A stretch of DNA of 64,000 nucleotides from Amycolatopsis camponoti (GCF_902497555.1 NZ_CABVGP010000003.1:434001-498000); one strand, 5' to 3'; positions 1 to 10,037 are shown, counted from the first letter of the stretch. Notes: generated by a model not told the origin, from the letters alone. Program-made: numbers and translations.

Positions 1-1119
1 CTCCTTGCGGGCCACGAGCACGGCCGTCATCAGCTGCAACGCCGTGAGCAGCACCGCACCCCACACCATCCACGCCACCCACCAGCCCTGGGCGACGAAC
101 TTCGCGCCGTAGAGCAGCGAAACCAGCCACGGCCCGATGAGCCAGCCGACCAGGGCGCCGACGACGCCGAGGACGACCGTGCCGAGCGCGCCGAGCGCGA
201 GCAGCCGCCGCAGCCGGTGCGTGCCCTCTTCGGTGCCCGAAAGCCGGACGACCGTCGGCACCGCGAGCGCCTGCAGCGGGGAGAGCAGCAGGAGCGGCAC
301 CCGGGACACGGTGAGCGTCGCGAAGAGGACGCCGACGTCGGCGTCGGACCCGCCCGGGGCGAGCAGGCTGACCATCGCCGGGTAGCCGGTGATGACGCTG
401 GCGGTCAGGCCCGCGCCGGCCATCAGCACGAGGATCCGGGCGGTCACCGGCCCCCAGCCGTCGCCGTCGGCGTGCGGGTCGACCAGGCCGGCGACCGGGC
501 GGACGAACAGCAGCCAGGCGAACGAGCCGGTCGCGGCCGCGATCGCGAACGACGTCAGGCCGGTGAGGCCGGCGGCGGCGATCCCGAGCAGGACGAGCAC
601 GCGGACGGCCGCCTCGGCGACCACCAGCCCCGAGTACGGCTTGATCCGCTGCTGGCCGACGAGCAGGCCGCGGGCGGCGAACTGGCACGCGAACGAGATC
701 GCGCCGCACAGCACGATGACGCCGAGCGCGGTGTTGCCCCCGTAAAGCCGGTCCGAAAGCACCGGCACGGCCATCGTCAGCGCCGCGACCACGGCGACGG
801 TCACCGCGCCGACGGTCAGGGCGCGCAGCGCGGGCTTGCCCGCCTTGCCGCCGTCGAGCGCGGCCACCGCGGACTGGCGGGACAGCTCCTGCTCCAGCGG
901 CGACAGCGCGCTGCCGAGGCCCATCAGGATGCCCCAGAAGGAGAGGTAGACCTTGCTGTTCTCCGGCCCGAGCCAGCGGGTGGCGACCAGCGTCAGTACG
1001 TAGCCGAGCGCGATGGCGACGAGCAGCGAGATGCCGATCTTCCCGGCCGAGCGCCCGGTTTCCTTCGCCAGGCTGCGCCCGTCCGCCTCATCGGACTCGT
1101 GGGTCACCGGTGAGCTCAT
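1..1119 (-). CDS. Polysaccharide flippase-like membrane protein (partial)
   Basis: The reading frame starts at ATG 1119 and runs off the left edge, so only about 373 N-terminal residues are visible. After a short polar N-terminus it shows a regular series of hydrophobic segments (for example GKIGISLLVAIALGYVLTLV near residue 27) separated by short charged loops, as in MATE/Wzx-type lipid-linked saccharide exporters. Its ATG overlaps the TGA of the upstream glycosyltransferase (ATGA, 1116-1119), so the two are translationally coupled. I infer a role in exporting a cell-surface glycan built by its neighbour; the substrate is unknown. Confidence 0.8.
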   Translation of the reverse strand, partial: MSSPVTHESDEADGRSLAKETGRSAGKIGISLLVAIALGYVLTLVATRWLGPENSKVYLSFWGILMGLGSALSPLEQELSRQSAVAALDGGKAGKPALRALTVGAVTVAVVAALTMAVPVLSDRLYGGNTALGVIVLCGAISFACQFAARGLLVGQQRIKPYSGLVVAEAAVRVLVLLGIAAAGLTGLTSFAIAAATGSFAWLLFVRPVAGLVDPHADGDGWGPVTARILVLMAGAGLTASVITGYPAMVSLLAPGGSDADVGVLFATLTVSRVPLLLLSPLQALAVPTVVRLSGTEEGTHRLRRLLALGALGTVVLGVVGALVGWLIGPWLVSLLYGAKFVAQGWWVAWMVWGAVLLTALQLMTAVLVARKE

Positions 1120-2138
1120 CGTCCCCGCCGCCGGCGGGCACGCAGCGCCATGACGAGACCACGCACGGCACCGGCACCGAAGCCGGCGCCGAAGACCGGG
1201 GCCAGCTTCGCGACGGCCTTGGCCTCCGCGTTCGTCGCGCCGAAGCGCGTCACGGCCGCACCGGCCGCGGCGGACCCGGCGGCCGCGAGCAGCACGGCCG
1301 TCTTCGGGCGCTTGGCCGCGACGCCGAGGCCGAGCAGGCCGACGCCGAACGCGGCGAACAGGCCGTTGCGGGCCGGGCCCGGCGAGCCGAGGTAGGAGTC
1401 CACGAAGGTCGTCCCGCGGAAGTACGCCTGCGCGGCGAACTTCTTGAAGCTGTCGCGCCCGTGGTAGGTCGCGGAGAACTCCGGGGCCAGGAAGATGCGG
1501 TGGCGTTCGGCGATCCAGCGCAGGACGCCGGTGTCGTCACTGGCGAAGCGGACGTCGTCGAACAGCGAAACGAAAGCGTCCGAAGCCGACTCGAGAACCG
1601 CGCGCGGCGCGGAAAAGAATCCGGTGCCCTTCGGGAACAGGTCGAACTCTTCGATGCCGAAGGACATCAGGCGCGGATCCGCGCAATACCGGCGCCAGGG
1701 GATCTTCACCAGCCCGGCCATGAAACCGGCGTACGGGTTGTCCTCGGAGGCGACGTTGACGTGGCCGTTCCAGACCGTCCGCTCGGGGTGGTCGACCAGC
1801 TGGTCGCGCAGGAAGGTCAGCGCGCCGGTGTCCACCACCACACGGCTGTCCAGCAGCAGGATCTGGTTCCCGGAAGCCTTGGCGATGCCCGCCCGCCGGG
1901 CCTCGAAGCGGCCGGAGTTGGCCTGGCTGAGCACAGTGATGCCGTGGCGTTCGCGCAGGTCGTCGAGCCGCGCGGGGGTGGCGTCCGTGCTGCCGTCGTC
2001 GACGACGACGACCTCGATCGGCCAGCTGGCCTCCGTCGCGGAGGCGAGCAGCGCGCCGACACTGCGTTCGATCCAGTCCTGCTCGTTGTAGACCGGGATC
2101 ACGACGCTGAGCGAGGGGAGGAGCGGGTTCGCACTCAC
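1116..2138 (-). CDS. Family 2 glycosyltransferase with C-terminal membrane segments
   Basis: A 340-residue protein starting at GTG 2138. The N-terminus has the GT-A start SVVIPVYNEQ followed by the nucleotide-binding VVVDDGSTD motif; DSRV and FASDD further on fit the metal-binding and acceptor regions of GT2 enzymes. After the catalytic domain two hydrophobic stretches (near residues 265-330) suggest membrane anchoring, ending in a very basic tail. It lies upstream of and overlaps the flippase-like gene, and is divergent from the epimerase-like gene, so the three probably serve one surface-glycan pathway. Donor and acceptor sugars cannot be told from the sequence. Confidence 0.85.
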   Translation of the reverse strand: MSANPLLPSLSVVIPVYNEQDWIERSVGALLASATEASWPIEVVVVDDGSTDATPARLDDLRERHGITVLSQANSGRFEARRAGIAKASGNQILLLDSRVVVDTGALTFLRDQLVDHPERTVWNGHVNVASEDNPYAGFMAGLVKIPWRRYCADPRLMSFGIEEFDLFPKGTGFFSAPRAVLESASDAFVSLFDDVRFASDDTGVLRWIAERHRIFLAPEFSATYHGRDSFKKFAAQAYFRGTTFVDSYLGSPGPARNGLFAAFGVGLLGLGVAAKRPKTAVLLAAAGSAAAGAAVTRFGATNAEAKAVAKLAPVFGAGFGAGAVRGLVMALRARRRRGR

Positions 2139-2222
2139 CGGGCCGAGGCTACCCGGCGGCCCCCGCGACGGGTCGGCCAGTATCCTTACGCCACCGCACC
2201 CGACCGGAAATGGGCTCCTCTG

Positions 2223-3320
2223 GTGATTTCCTTCATTCTCGGCACCACCGCGGAACTGATCAAGATCGCGCCGGTCTACCACGGGATCCGCGATCGCGGG
2301 ATGCGGCCGAAGATCTGGTTCACCGCGCAGCACGTCGACGAGGTCGCGGACGTCCTCGCGGACCTGGACATGCCCGCGCCGGACGTCTGGCTGGTGCCGG
2401 AGGAGAAGGCGCACAACCTCGAGTCGCCGGCCCAGGTGCCGGGCTGGGCCGCGCAGGTCATGCGCACCGCCTGGAGCCGCCGCCACGAGCTGCGCGCCGC
2501 GCTGAACGAGGACGGCCGTCCCCCGCTGGTGCTGGTGCACGGCGACACGTTCACCACGCCGTACGGCTCGCTGATCGGGAAGCGCATCCTCAAGTCCCGC
2601 GTCGGGCACGTCGAGGCGGGCGCGCGGTCGGGCAGCATCCTGTCGCCGCTGCCGGAGGAGCTGAACCGCAAGATCGCGGCGAAGATCGTCGACATGCACT
2701 TCGCGCCGAGCGCGCGTGAGGTCAACAACCTGCGGCACGCGCGCGGCGTGGTCGTCGACACCGAGGCCAACACGGCGATCGACGCGATGCGCCTGGCCAT
2801 CAACCAGCCGCTGGACGTGCCGAACCTGCCGGAGAAGTTCGGTCTCGCCACGCTGCACCGCTTCGAGCTGGTCTCGCGCCCGGACAAGTACCGCGAGGCG
2901 CTGGAGATCCTGCGCGAGCAGAGCCGCAAGATGCCGATCCTGTACATGGCCGGCGCGCCGGAGCGCGAGAAGATCCGCGCGCTGGGCATCGGCAACATCT
3001 TCGACGACCAGTTCATCGTCCAGCCGAAGATGCGCTACCTGAAGTTCCTCCCGCTGGTGGCGCGCGCCGAGTACGTCGTCACCGACTCGGGTGGTCTTTC
3101 GGCGGAGTGCTACTACCTCGGCCTGCCGTGCGCGGTGCACCGCGAGCGCACGGAGACGCCGCAACACCTCGGCGAGACGGTCGTGCTGACGGAGATGCGC
3201 GGCGACAAGCTGCAGAACTTCCTCGACACGTACCAGAACCGGCGTGGCGAGTCCTGGATGGACAAGTACCACCCGTCCGAGATCATCGTGGACACGCTGG
3301 CCCAGCTCGGCTACTGCTGA
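2223..3320 (+). CDS. UDP-N-acetylglucosamine 2-epimerase-like protein
   Basis: A 365-residue protein of the usual WecB-family length. It begins FILGTTAELIKIAPV, the glycine-rich opening of the GT-B-like fold; HGDTFTT and HVEAGARSG around residues 105-140 and TDSGGLSAECYYLGLP near residue 285 match the conserved UDP-sugar pocket of this family. The start is GTG 2223, in the short gap divergent from the glycosyltransferase at 2138; no strong ribosome-binding site is seen, so the start is moderately certain. Family members interconvert UDP-GlcNAc and UDP-ManNAc in the cytoplasm. Several catalytic-region residues look atypical, so the exact reaction is inferred. Confidence 0.8.
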   Translation: MISFILGTTAELIKIAPVYHGIRDRGMRPKIWFTAQHVDEVADVLADLDMPAPDVWLVPEEKAHNLESPAQVPGWAAQVMRTAWSRRHELRAALNEDGRPPLVLVHGDTFTTPYGSLIGKRILKSRVGHVEAGARSGSILSPLPEELNRKIAAKIVDMHFAPSAREVNNLRHARGVVVDTEANTAIDAMRLAINQPLDVPNLPEKFGLATLHRFELVSRPDKYREALEILREQSRKMPILYMAGAPEREKIRALGIGNIFDDQFIVQPKMRYLKFLPLVARAEYVVTDSGGLSAECYYLGLPCAVHRERTETPQHLGETVVLTEMRGDKLQNFLDTYQNRRGESWMDKYHPSEIIVDTLAQLGYC

Positions 3321-3379
3321 CGGTCTCGTTGGAGTGATCCCGGTCGCCGCCGCCGCGGCGATCGGGCAGCTTGGCCGCC

Positions 3380-3937
3380 ATGATCCACATCGGACTGGCG
3401 GCTTTGCTGGTGGTGGTCCCGCCTCCCGTCGACCAGGCGTCGGTGCGGGACGCCGCGCTTTCGTCGGGCTTCCAAGAGGCGTACGTCGGTTCGGCGGGCC
3501 CGATCGCCCAGGCGATCCACGCGGCGTACGACATCCCGGCGTCGGTCACGGTGGCGCAGGCGATCCTGGAGTCGAACTGGGGCCGCAGCAAGCTGTCGGT
3601 GAACGAGCTGAACCACTTCGGCTTCAAGTGCGTGACGCCGACGAGCCCGGGACCCATCGCGTTGCGGTGCGCGCGATATCCGACGACGGAGTGCATTCCG
3701 TCGCCGTGTCATCCGGTGGATGCGTTTTTCCGTTCGTACGCGTCGGTTTTCGACTCGTTCCGCGATTACGGGCGGCTTTTGACGACGTCCTCGAACTACG
3801 CGGCGGCGTTGCCGGTGCGTGATGACCCGGACGCGTTCGTCCGGGCGGTGGCGCGCAAGTACGCCACCGACCCGGAGTACGCGAACAAGGTGATCAGGCT
3901 GATGGACCTCTACGACCTGAGGCGCTTCGACCGGTGA
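3380..3937 (+). CDS. Exported glucosaminidase (GH73/FlgJ-type)
   Basis: About 185 residues. A short hydrophobic N-terminus (IHIGLAALLVVVPPPVD) looks like a signal peptide. The body has the glucosaminidase-type signature: VAQAILESNWGRS with the catalytic glutamate, ELNHFGFKC, FFRSYASVFDSFRDYGRLL and the C-terminal FVRAVARKYATDPEYANKV helix. Such enzymes cut N-acetylglucosaminyl bonds in peptidoglycan. A TTG nine bases upstream (3371) is an alternative start. The 3' end overlaps the convergent hypothetical gene by 44 bases. Confidence 0.85.
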   Translation: MIHIGLAALLVVVPPPVDQASVRDAALSSGFQEAYVGSAGPIAQAIHAAYDIPASVTVAQAILESNWGRSKLSVNELNHFGFKCVTPTSPGPIALRCARYPTTECIPSPCHPVDAFFRSYASVFDSFRDYGRLLTTSSNYAAALPVRDDPDAFVRAVARKYATDPEYANKVIRLMDLYDLRRFDR

Positions 3938-4409
3938 GCTGGTCGATTTCCCGGTCGTGGAAGCGGCCGGTCAGCTCCGCCAGCTTCTCGAAGAACCCGA
4001 CACCGCCCACGGCGAGGGCCGCGAGCAGGTCCTCCTCGCCGGTGACGTGGCTCAGGCTCGTGTCTTCGCTGTACGCCAGCGTGAGCCGCGCCAGACCGCC
4101 GGGGATCGCCTCGAGCCGGAGTTCGCCCGGCTGGTCGGGCAGGTCGGTCGTGGCCTTGCCCGTCTCGCGGTAGCCGGCCACGAGACCGGCGATCTGTGAC
4201 CACATCATGGCCACCTCGGTGTCGAGCGTGGTGCGGCCGATGACGGCGGGCTCTCCGAACGGCAGCTCGATCGAGCCTTCCACGAGGCCGGACTTCGCGG
4301 ATCCGGGCAGCTCGGCGCAGTCGGCGATGTCGACGTACCGCCCCTTCCGCCCCCGCCCGATGAGCACGAGCGTCCGGATCGGCGGAACCGGACGCCCGTC
4401 AAAGGACAC
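3894..4409 (-). CDS. Conserved-type hypothetical protein next to recR
   Basis: A 171-residue soluble protein with no family I can name. The N-terminus ([16 protein letters not shown]) is rich in beta-type residues, the middle is mixed, and the C-terminal tail is basic. Its ATG at 4409 lies upstream of the recR stop at 4399, giving an 11-base overlap on the same strand, so it is probably cotranscribed behind recR. It overlaps the end of the convergent glucosaminidase gene. Third-position G/C bias supports coding. Confidence 0.65.
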   Translation of the reverse strand: MSFDGRPVPPIRTLVLIGRGRKGRYVDIADCAELPGSAKSGLVEGSIELPFGEPAVIGRTTLDTEVAMMWSQIAGLVAGYRETGKATTDLPDQPGELRLEAIPGGLARLTLAYSEDTSLSHVTGEEDLLAALAVGGVGFFEKLAELTGRFHDREIDQLTGRSASGRRGPSA

Positions 4410-4995
4410 GGCGGCCCGAGAGCGCGCGGCCCAGGGTCAGCTCGTCCGCGAACTCCAGGTCACCGCCCATCGGCAGACCCGACGCCAGCCTCGTCACGCT
4501 CAACCCCGGGAAGTCCCGCAGCATGCGCACCAGGTACGTCGCCGTCGCTTCGCCCTCCGTGTTGGGGTCCGTCGCGATGATGATCTCGCTGATGTCCGCC
4601 TCGCCGATGCGCTTGAGCAGCTCGCGCATCCGCAGCTGCTCCGGGCCGATGCCCGACAGCGGGTCGAGCGCGCCGCCCAGGACGTGGTAGCGGCCCTTGA
4701 ACTCGCGCGTGCGCTCGACCGCCAGGACGTCCTTCGGCTCCTCGACCACGCAGATGACCGTGAGGTCGCGGCGCTCGTCGCGGCAGATGCGGCACTTCTG
4801 CTGCTCGGAGACGTTGCCGCACACCTCGCAGAACTGCACGCCCTCCTTGACCTTGCCGAGGACGTCCTGCAGCCGCGAGATGTCCGCCGGGTCCGCGGCC
4901 AGCAGGTGGAACGCGATCCGCTGGGCGCTCTTCGGCCCGACCCCGGGCAGACGCCCGAGCTCGTCGATCAGGTCCTGGACGACACCTTCGTACAA
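4399..4995 (-). CDS. recR: Recombination mediator protein RecR
   Basis: A 198-residue protein of standard RecR length. It has the helix-hairpin-helix segment [17 protein letters not shown] (residues about 14-30), a four-cysteine zinc finger (CEVCGN...[10 protein letters not shown], about 57-80), and a Toprim domain starting [11 protein letters not shown]. The C-terminus [12 protein letters not shown] matches Walker B-like RecR ends. RecR works with RecF and RecO to load RecA on single-stranded gaps. It lies just downstream of the YbaB/EbfC gene (5-base gap), the arrangement common in bacteria, with dnaX further upstream. Confidence 0.97.
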   Translation of the reverse strand: MYEGVVQDLIDELGRLPGVGPKSAQRIAFHLLAADPADISRLQDVLGKVKEGVQFCEVCGNVSEQQKCRICRDERRDLTVICVVEEPKDVLAVERTREFKGRYHVLGGALDPLSGIGPEQLRMRELLKRIGEADISEIIIATDPNTEGEATATYLVRMLRDFPGLSVTRLASGLPMGGDLEFADELTLGRALSGRRVL

Positions 4996-5000
4996 GTTCG

Positions 5001-5360
5001 TCAGCCGCCGAAGCCGAGGGCGCCGAGGTCCGGCATGCCGCCACCGCCGCCGAGACCGCCGGCCAGCGGGCCGAGCTTCTGCTCGGTGAGCTTCTGGGCG
5101 CTCGCCGACGCGTCGCGGACCGCCGCCACGATCAGGTCGGACAGCGTCTCGACGTCGTCCGGGTCGACGACCTTCGGGTCGATCTGCAGGCTCTTGAGCT
5201 GGCTGTCACCGGAGACGGTCGCGGTGACCAGCCCGCCACCGGCCGTACCGGTGACCTCGGTGTTGGCGAGCTCCTCCTGGGCCTCGACGAGCTTCTGCTG
5301 CATCTGCTGGGCCTGCTGCATCAGCTGGGAAATGTCGAAGCCGCCGCCGGGTTGCACCAT
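5001..5360 (-). CDS. YbaB/EbfC family nucleoid-associated protein
   Basis: A 119-residue protein. The central helix [22 protein letters not shown] and following strand region ([17 protein letters not shown]) are typical of YbaB/EbfC, a small dimeric DNA-binding protein; the glycine-rich C-terminus ([13 protein letters not shown]) is a frequent actinobacterial feature. The start ATG 5360 is preceded by AGAGAGGA about ten bases upstream. It sits directly upstream of recR, the family's conserved neighbour. DNA binding is inferred from the family. Confidence 0.92.
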   Translation of the reverse strand: MVQPGGGFDISQLMQQAQQMQQKLVEAQEELANTEVTGTAGGGLVTATVSGDSQLKSLQIDPKVVDPDDVETLSDLIVAAVRDASASAQKLTEQKLGPLAGGLGGGGGMPDLGALGFGG

Positions 5361-5448
5361 GATCGCACTCGGTCCTCTCTGCACGCCTGTGTCCTCCGCC
5401 AGGGTAGTCGCGCCACGCCGGGTGCCGGGCTGTGGCACCGTGGTCGCC

Positions 5449-6303
5449 GTGCGACGCGCGATTGCCCCTCTCCTGCTGGCCGGTGCCCTGCTGCTCACCG
5501 GCTGCTCCGAAGACACCCCCGCGGCTCCGGCCGCGCCGGCGCCCGCTCCCCTGACGACCCGGACCGTCACGCCCACGCCGACGACCGTGACGCCGCCCGC
5601 GTCGCCCCCGCCGTCGGTGCCGCCGCCGTCGGCCGCCGTGCCGCCGGTCGCGGCCGGGAAGGTCGTCGTGCTCGACCCCGGGCACAACGGCGGGAACGCG
5701 GCCCACCCGGCGGAGATCAACCGGCAGGTGCCCTCGGGGCGCGGGCAGCGGAAGCCGTGCAACACGACCGGCACCGCGACGAACGCCGGCTACCCCGAGC
5801 ACGCGTTCACCTGGGACGTCGCCCAGCGGGTCGGGCAAGCCTTGACGGCCAAGGGAATCCGCGTCGTCTACACGCGACCGGACGACACCGGCGTCGGCCC
5901 CTGCGTCGACCGCCGGGCCGCGATCGGCAACGAAGCGAACGCCGACGCCGTCGTCTCCATCCACGCCGACGGCTCGACCGCGGCCGGCGCGAACGGCTTC
6001 CACGTCGCGTACTCGTCACCGCCGTTGAACGCGGCGCAGGGCGAGCCGTCGACGCGGCTGGCGCAGGTCGTCCGGGACACGCTGCGCTCGGGCGGGTTCA
6101 GCACGTCGAACTACATCGGCGGCAACGGCCTTTCGGCGCGCACGGACCTCGGCGGGTTGAACCTGTCGACGCGGCCGGCGGTGCTCGTCGAGTGCGGCAA
6201 CATGCGCAACGCGGCGGAGGCGGCCCGGATGACCAGCGCGGAAGGGCGCCAGCAGTACGCGTCCGCCATCGCGGCGGCGATCGAGGCCTACCTGGCTTCC
6301 TGA
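5449..6303 (+). CDS. Lipoprotein N-acetylmuramoyl-L-alanine amidase (Amidase_3)
   Basis: About 284 residues. The N-terminus is a lipoprotein signal: basic VRR, a hydrophobic core and the lipobox LLTGC. A Pro/Thr/Ala-rich linker of about 55 residues follows, then the zinc amidase domain: [11 protein letters not shown] (zinc histidine), the [12 protein letters not shown] region with the glutamate, SIHADG (second histidine) and [10 protein letters not shown] with the catalytic glutamate. It should cleave the lactyl-amide bond of peptidoglycan at the outer face of the membrane. GTG 5440 is an alternative start three codons upstream. Confidence 0.9.
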   Translation: MRRAIAPLLLAGALLLTGCSEDTPAAPAAPAPAPLTTRTVTPTPTTVTPPASPPPSVPPPSAAVPPVAAGKVVVLDPGHNGGNAAHPAEINRQVPSGRGQRKPCNTTGTATNAGYPEHAFTWDVAQRVGQALTAKGIRVVYTRPDDTGVGPCVDRRAAIGNEANADAVVSIHADGSTAAGANGFHVAYSSPPLNAAQGEPSTRLAQVVRDTLRSGGFSTSNYIGGNGLSARTDLGGLNLSTRPAVLVECGNMRNAAEAARMTSAEGRQQYASAIAAAIEAYLAS

Positions 6304-6325
6304 CACCGTGCCCGGAGGGTCGGCG

Positions 6326-8431
6326 TCAGTCCAGGGGGCGGGCGCCGAGGTGGTCCGAGATCAGCTTGCGGGCCAGCTCGTCCGGGTCCTGGTCCGGCGG
6401 CGGTGGGGGCGGCGGCGGGGCCGGGCTGGCGTCCTCGTTGTAGAGGTCCTCGTCGTCCTCGTCGGAGGGTTCCGGGGGCAGCGGGATGTCCGGCTCGGAC
6501 GTGGCTACGCGGGGCCGGACCGGTGCGGCGACTGGCGCCGGCGCGGGACGAGCCGGCGCTGCAACGGGCGGCTGCGCGGGCGCGGCGGCCGGGGCCGCCG
6601 ACTGCCGGGTGAACGACCGCTCCGCCGCGGGCGCGGCCTGCTGCGTGCGCGCGGCGGGCGCGGCCGGGGCGTTGCCGTGGACGCAGCGGACCTGCCAGTC
6701 GCCACCGACGACGTCCGCCAGCGCGCCGGCGATCTTGCGGGCGTTGTCCTGGTCGGACAGGCGACGGGCCAGCGGCTCGGACTTGTGGGTGAGGGTGAGG
6801 GAGTTCCCCTCGACGGTCGCGACCGTCGCCTGGGTGAGCATCGCCTCGAGGCTCCGGCCGCCGGTGAACTTGCGCAGCGCGGTCATGAGCTGCGGCCACA
6901 CGTTCCGGATCGCGGCGGCGTCCAGACCCCCGGACGCGGCGGCCGGCGACGCCGCCGGAGCGGGGTCGGGAGCCGGAGCGGGCGTAGCGGCCGGAGCGGG
7001 CGTAGCGGGAGTGCCACCACCAGGAGTTCGCGGCGTCCCCCAGCCGCTTTCCGCGGACTTGGCCGCCGGAGCAGGCTCGGCGGGCTTCGCCACCGGAGCG
7101 GGCTCGGGCGTGGGGGCGGGCCGCGAAGCCGGCTCGGGCGCCGGGGCCGGCTCGGGCGCGACCGGCGCCGGATCCGCCGAAGCCGGACGCTGCGAAGGAC
7201 GTGAGAACCGCTCCGACGCCGCCCGCACCGGCGGCTCCACGCCGCCCTCGGCCGGCGCGCCACCCCCGCCCGCCAGCGTCGCGCGGCGTTCGAGCCGCTC
7301 CAGGCGGGCCAGCAGCGCGTTTTCCGCCTCCGTCACCGACGGCAGCAGCATCCGCGCGCACAGCAGCTCGAGCACCAGCCGGGGCGAGGTCGCCCCGCGC
7401 ATCTCCAGAAGTCCATTGTGGACGATGTCGGCGTACCGCGAGAGCGTCGCCAGTCCGATCCGCTCCGCCTGCGCGACCATCCGCGACAGCTCTTCCTCCG
7501 GCGCGGACACCAGTCCGCCGGCGGAAGACGGCACCGCGCGCAGCAGCACCAGGTCGCGCAACCGGTCGAGCAGGTCCGTGGCGAACCGGCGCGGGTCGTG
7601 CCCGGCCTCGGTGACCTTCTCGACCGTGCCGAACACCGTCGCGGCGTCCTCGGTCGAAAGCGCGTCCACCATGTCGTCGATCAGCGCGACGTCCGTGACA
7701 CCCAGCAGCGCGACCGCGCGCGAGTACGAAACGCCGTCCGGGCCCGCGCCGGCGAGCAGCTGGTCGAGCACCGACTGCGTGTCCCGCGCCGAACCGCCGC
7801 CCGCCCGGATGACCAGCGGGTACACCGCGGGCTCGACCTCGACGCCCTCGGCCGCGACGTTGCTCTCCAGCAGCGTGCGCATCGCGCCCGGCGGGATCAG
7901 CCGGAACGGGTAGTGGTGCGTCCGCGAGCGGATGGTGGTCAGCACCTTGTCCGGCTCGGTGGTCGCGAAGATGAAGATGACGTGCTCGGGCGGCTCTTCC
8001 ACGATCTTCAGCAGGGCGTTGAAGCCCTGCGTGGTGACCATGTGCGCCTCGTCGATGATGAACACGCGGTACCGCGACTCCGCCGGCGCGTAGAACGCCT
8101 TGTCACGCAGCTCGCGGGCGTCGTCGACGCCACCGTGGCTGGCCGCGTCGAGCTCCGTGACGTCCACGCTGCCCGACCCCTCGGGGGCGAGCGCCTTGCA
8201 CGAGTTGCACTCGCCGCACGGGTCCGGCGTCGGCCCCTTCACGCAGTTCAGCGAGCGCGCCATGATGCGCGCGCTGGACGTCTTGCCGCAGCCGCGGGGG
8301 CCGGAGAAGAGGTAGGCGTGGTTGATCCGCCCGGCGGACAACGCCGTCCGGAGGGGTTCGGTCACATGCTCCTGCCCGACGACCTCGGCGAAGGTTGCCG
8401 GACGGTACTTGCGGTACAGCGCGAGAGCCAC
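6326..8431 (-). CDS. dnaX: DNA polymerase III subunits gamma/tau
   Basis: A 701-residue protein. It opens ALALYRKYRPATFAEVVGQEH, then has Walker A GPRGCGKTS, a cysteine cluster (CVKGPTPDPCGECNSC), Walker B VFIIDEAHM and the sensor segment EEPPEHVIFIFATTEPDKV. After the clamp-loader domains (to about residue 360) comes a long Pro/Ala-rich linker (about 385-520) and the tau-type C-terminal region. No obvious slippery heptamer for an internal gamma frameshift was found by eye. The SRP RNA is 2.7 kb upstream on the same strand, and recR/ybaB follow, the usual neighbourhood. Confidence 0.96.
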   Translation of the reverse strand: MALALYRKYRPATFAEVVGQEHVTEPLRTALSAGRINHAYLFSGPRGCGKTSSARIMARSLNCVKGPTPDPCGECNSCKALAPEGSGSVDVTELDAASHGGVDDARELRDKAFYAPAESRYRVFIIDEAHMVTTQGFNALLKIVEEPPEHVIFIFATTEPDKVLTTIRSRTHHYPFRLIPPGAMRTLLESNVAAEGVEVEPAVYPLVIRAGGGSARDTQSVLDQLLAGAGPDGVSYSRAVALLGVTDVALIDDMVDALSTEDAATVFGTVEKVTEAGHDPRRFATDLLDRLRDLVLLRAVPSSAGGLVSAPEEELSRMVAQAERIGLATLSRYADIVHNGLLEMRGATSPRLVLELLCARMLLPSVTEAENALLARLERLERRATLAGGGGAPAEGGVEPPVRAASERFSRPSQRPASADPAPVAPEPAPAPEPASRPAPTPEPAPVAKPAEPAPAAKSAESGWGTPRTPGGGTPATPAPAATPAPAPDPAPAASPAAASGGLDAAAIRNVWPQLMTALRKFTGGRSLEAMLTQATVATVEGNSLTLTHKSEPLARRLSDQDNARKIAGALADVVGGDWQVRCVHGNAPAAPAARTQQAAPAAERSFTRQSAAPAAAPAQPPVAAPARPAPAPVAAPVRPRVATSEPDIPLPPEPSDEDDEDLYNEDASPAPPPPPPPPDQDPDELARKLISDHLGARPLD

Positions 8432-8474
8432 GCCGCGAGACTACCGTCAGGGTCCGACAACCTTCGCCGTGCGG

Positions 8475-10037
8475 TCAGGACCTCAGTGCGTTCACCTCGG
8501 CGACCAGAGCGTTCACCTTCGCGACGTGCCCGGCGGTGAAGGCGTCACGCGCCCGTGCCTTGCCCAGGTCGTTGTCGAGGTACGGCTGCAGGAACGACTC
8601 CGGGCCGTCGAGGACGCCCTGCGCGACCGCGTTGACCTCCGGGCCTTCCGACAGCGACTGCGCCACCTTGATCCGCAGGTCGTGCGTCCGCGCGACGAAC
8701 CGGCCGGTGGCCAGGAACGCCCGGACGTCGGCGACCGTGCCGTCGAGCGCCTGCTGGGCCGCCGACTTCGTCGCCGGGCCACCGGCCGCCATGATCTGGT
8801 TGACCTCGACGCGGTCGTCGGTGTCACGGCCCGGGTAGTCCCCGGTGCGCAGCAGGCCGGCGACACCGGCGTACGGCCCGGCGAGCGCGTCACGAGCGGC
8901 CTGGCGCAGGCCGGCCCGGGCCGCGGGGTCGGCCGCGATCGCCGCGACGGCGGCGCGGTCATCGGTCTCCTGCGCGGCGATCAGACCGCTGCGCACGAAG
9001 GTGACGACGTCGTCGTCCGAGCCGCTCAGCGCGGTCCGGGCGGCGTTCTTGACCGCGGCACCGCCGGTGCGCAGCAGGTAGACCGACGCGCGACGGCCGT
9101 TCGGCACGGTCAGCGCCGGGTCGGCCGCGTCGGTGAGCAGCTTGTCGTTGTCGGCCTTGGCCTGCGCCGCGCGGGCGGCGGCGTCACGGGCCTGCTGCGC
9201 GGCGTCGGCGGCCGCGCCGGCCGCGACCTGGGCGTCGTGCTGGGCGGCGGCCTGCTGCGCGGCGAGCCGGTCGACGTTCGCCTTCCGCGCGTCGGCGGCG
9301 ATCTGCGTGGCCCGCTCCGCGGCGAGCCTCACCACGAGCGGGCGGTGGTTGGCCGCCGCCACCTTGGCCCCGTCGAGCTGGGCCTGGACCGCGGCGACCT
9401 CGGCGTCCCCGTCCGCGGCGACCTGCCGCCAGCGGGAAAGGAAGTACCGGATGTCGTCCGGGGTGCCGTCGAGCGCCGTCTGCGCGGCCGCCTGGACCTC
9501 GGGACCGCCGGCGGCCAGCGCCTGGTTCGCCGTGATCCGCTCGTCGGTGTCCCTGGCCTGCTGCAAGCCGGTCTCGAGGAACGCCCGCACGTCGGCGGGA
9601 GTGCCGTCGAGCGCCTTCTGGGCCCGGGCGTTGACGACCGGGCCGCCGGTGCTCATCGCCTGCCCGACCGCGATCCGGTCGTCGGCGACCCGGGCCTGGG
9701 CCTGGCCGGTGGCCAAGAAGGCGCGGACGTCCTCGATGGTGCCGTCGAGCGCCTGCTGGGCGGCGCGCTTGGTGACCGGGCCGCCGGTCGTGAGTGCCTG
9801 GGTGACCAGGACCCGGTCGTCGTCGTCACGGGCCCGCTGGCGGCCCGTCGCCAGGAAGTCCTGCAGGTCGGCCGGAGTGCCGAGCAAGGCCGCTTCGGCG
9901 GCTCTGGCGACGCCGGGGCCACCGGTTTCCAGGTACCCCACGGCCTGGGCCCGGTCGGGCAGGACGTCCGCGGCCGCCGGCGTCGCGAAGACACCGGCGG
10001 CGAGAGCCGCGGCGACGATTACTGCGTTCGCACGCAA
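8475..10037 (-). CDS. Exported ALF-repeat protein
   Basis: A 520-residue protein. I chose TTG 10037 because GAGGGGG lies just upstream and a clean signal peptide follows (VIVAAALAAGVFATPAAA, cleavage before DVLPDR). The mature part is built from about ten repeats of roughly 40 residues, each with a core like ALDGTxxDVRAFLxTG, then xARxxDDRIxxxQAxxxGGPxV. This is the ALF repeat of actinomycete secreted proteins. A coiled alanine-rich spacer without repeats (about residues 230-310) separates two repeat blocks. Function unknown; binding or surface role is inferred. It is divergent from the gene at 10093. Confidence 0.85.
   Translation of the reverse strand: MRANAVIVAAALAAGVFATPAAADVLPDRAQAVGYLETGGPGVARAAEAALLGTPADLQDFLATGRQRARDDDDRVLVTQALTTGGPVTKRAAQQALDGTIEDVRAFLATGQAQARVADDRIAVGQAMSTGGPVVNARAQKALDGTPADVRAFLETGLQQARDTDERITANQALAAGGPEVQAAAQTALDGTPDDIRYFLSRWRQVAADGDAEVAAVQAQLDGAKVAAANHRPLVVRLAAERATQIAADARKANVDRLAAQQAAAQHDAQVAAGAAADAAQQARDAAARAAQAKADNDKLLTDAADPALTVPNGRRASVYLLRTGGAAVKNAARTALSGSDDDVVTFVRSGLIAAQETDDRAAVAAIAADPAARAGLRQAARDALAGPYAGVAGLLRTGDYPGRDTDDRVEVNQIMAAGGPATKSAAQQALDGTVADVRAFLATGRFVARTHDLRIKVAQSLSEGPEVNAVAQGVLDGPESFLQPYLDNDLGKARARDAFTAGHVAKVNALVAEVNALRS

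Noticed and set aside
1110..2222. Plus-strand open frame leading into the epimerase-like gene
   Set aside because: It is antisense to the glycosyltransferase; the family homology starts at about 2223.
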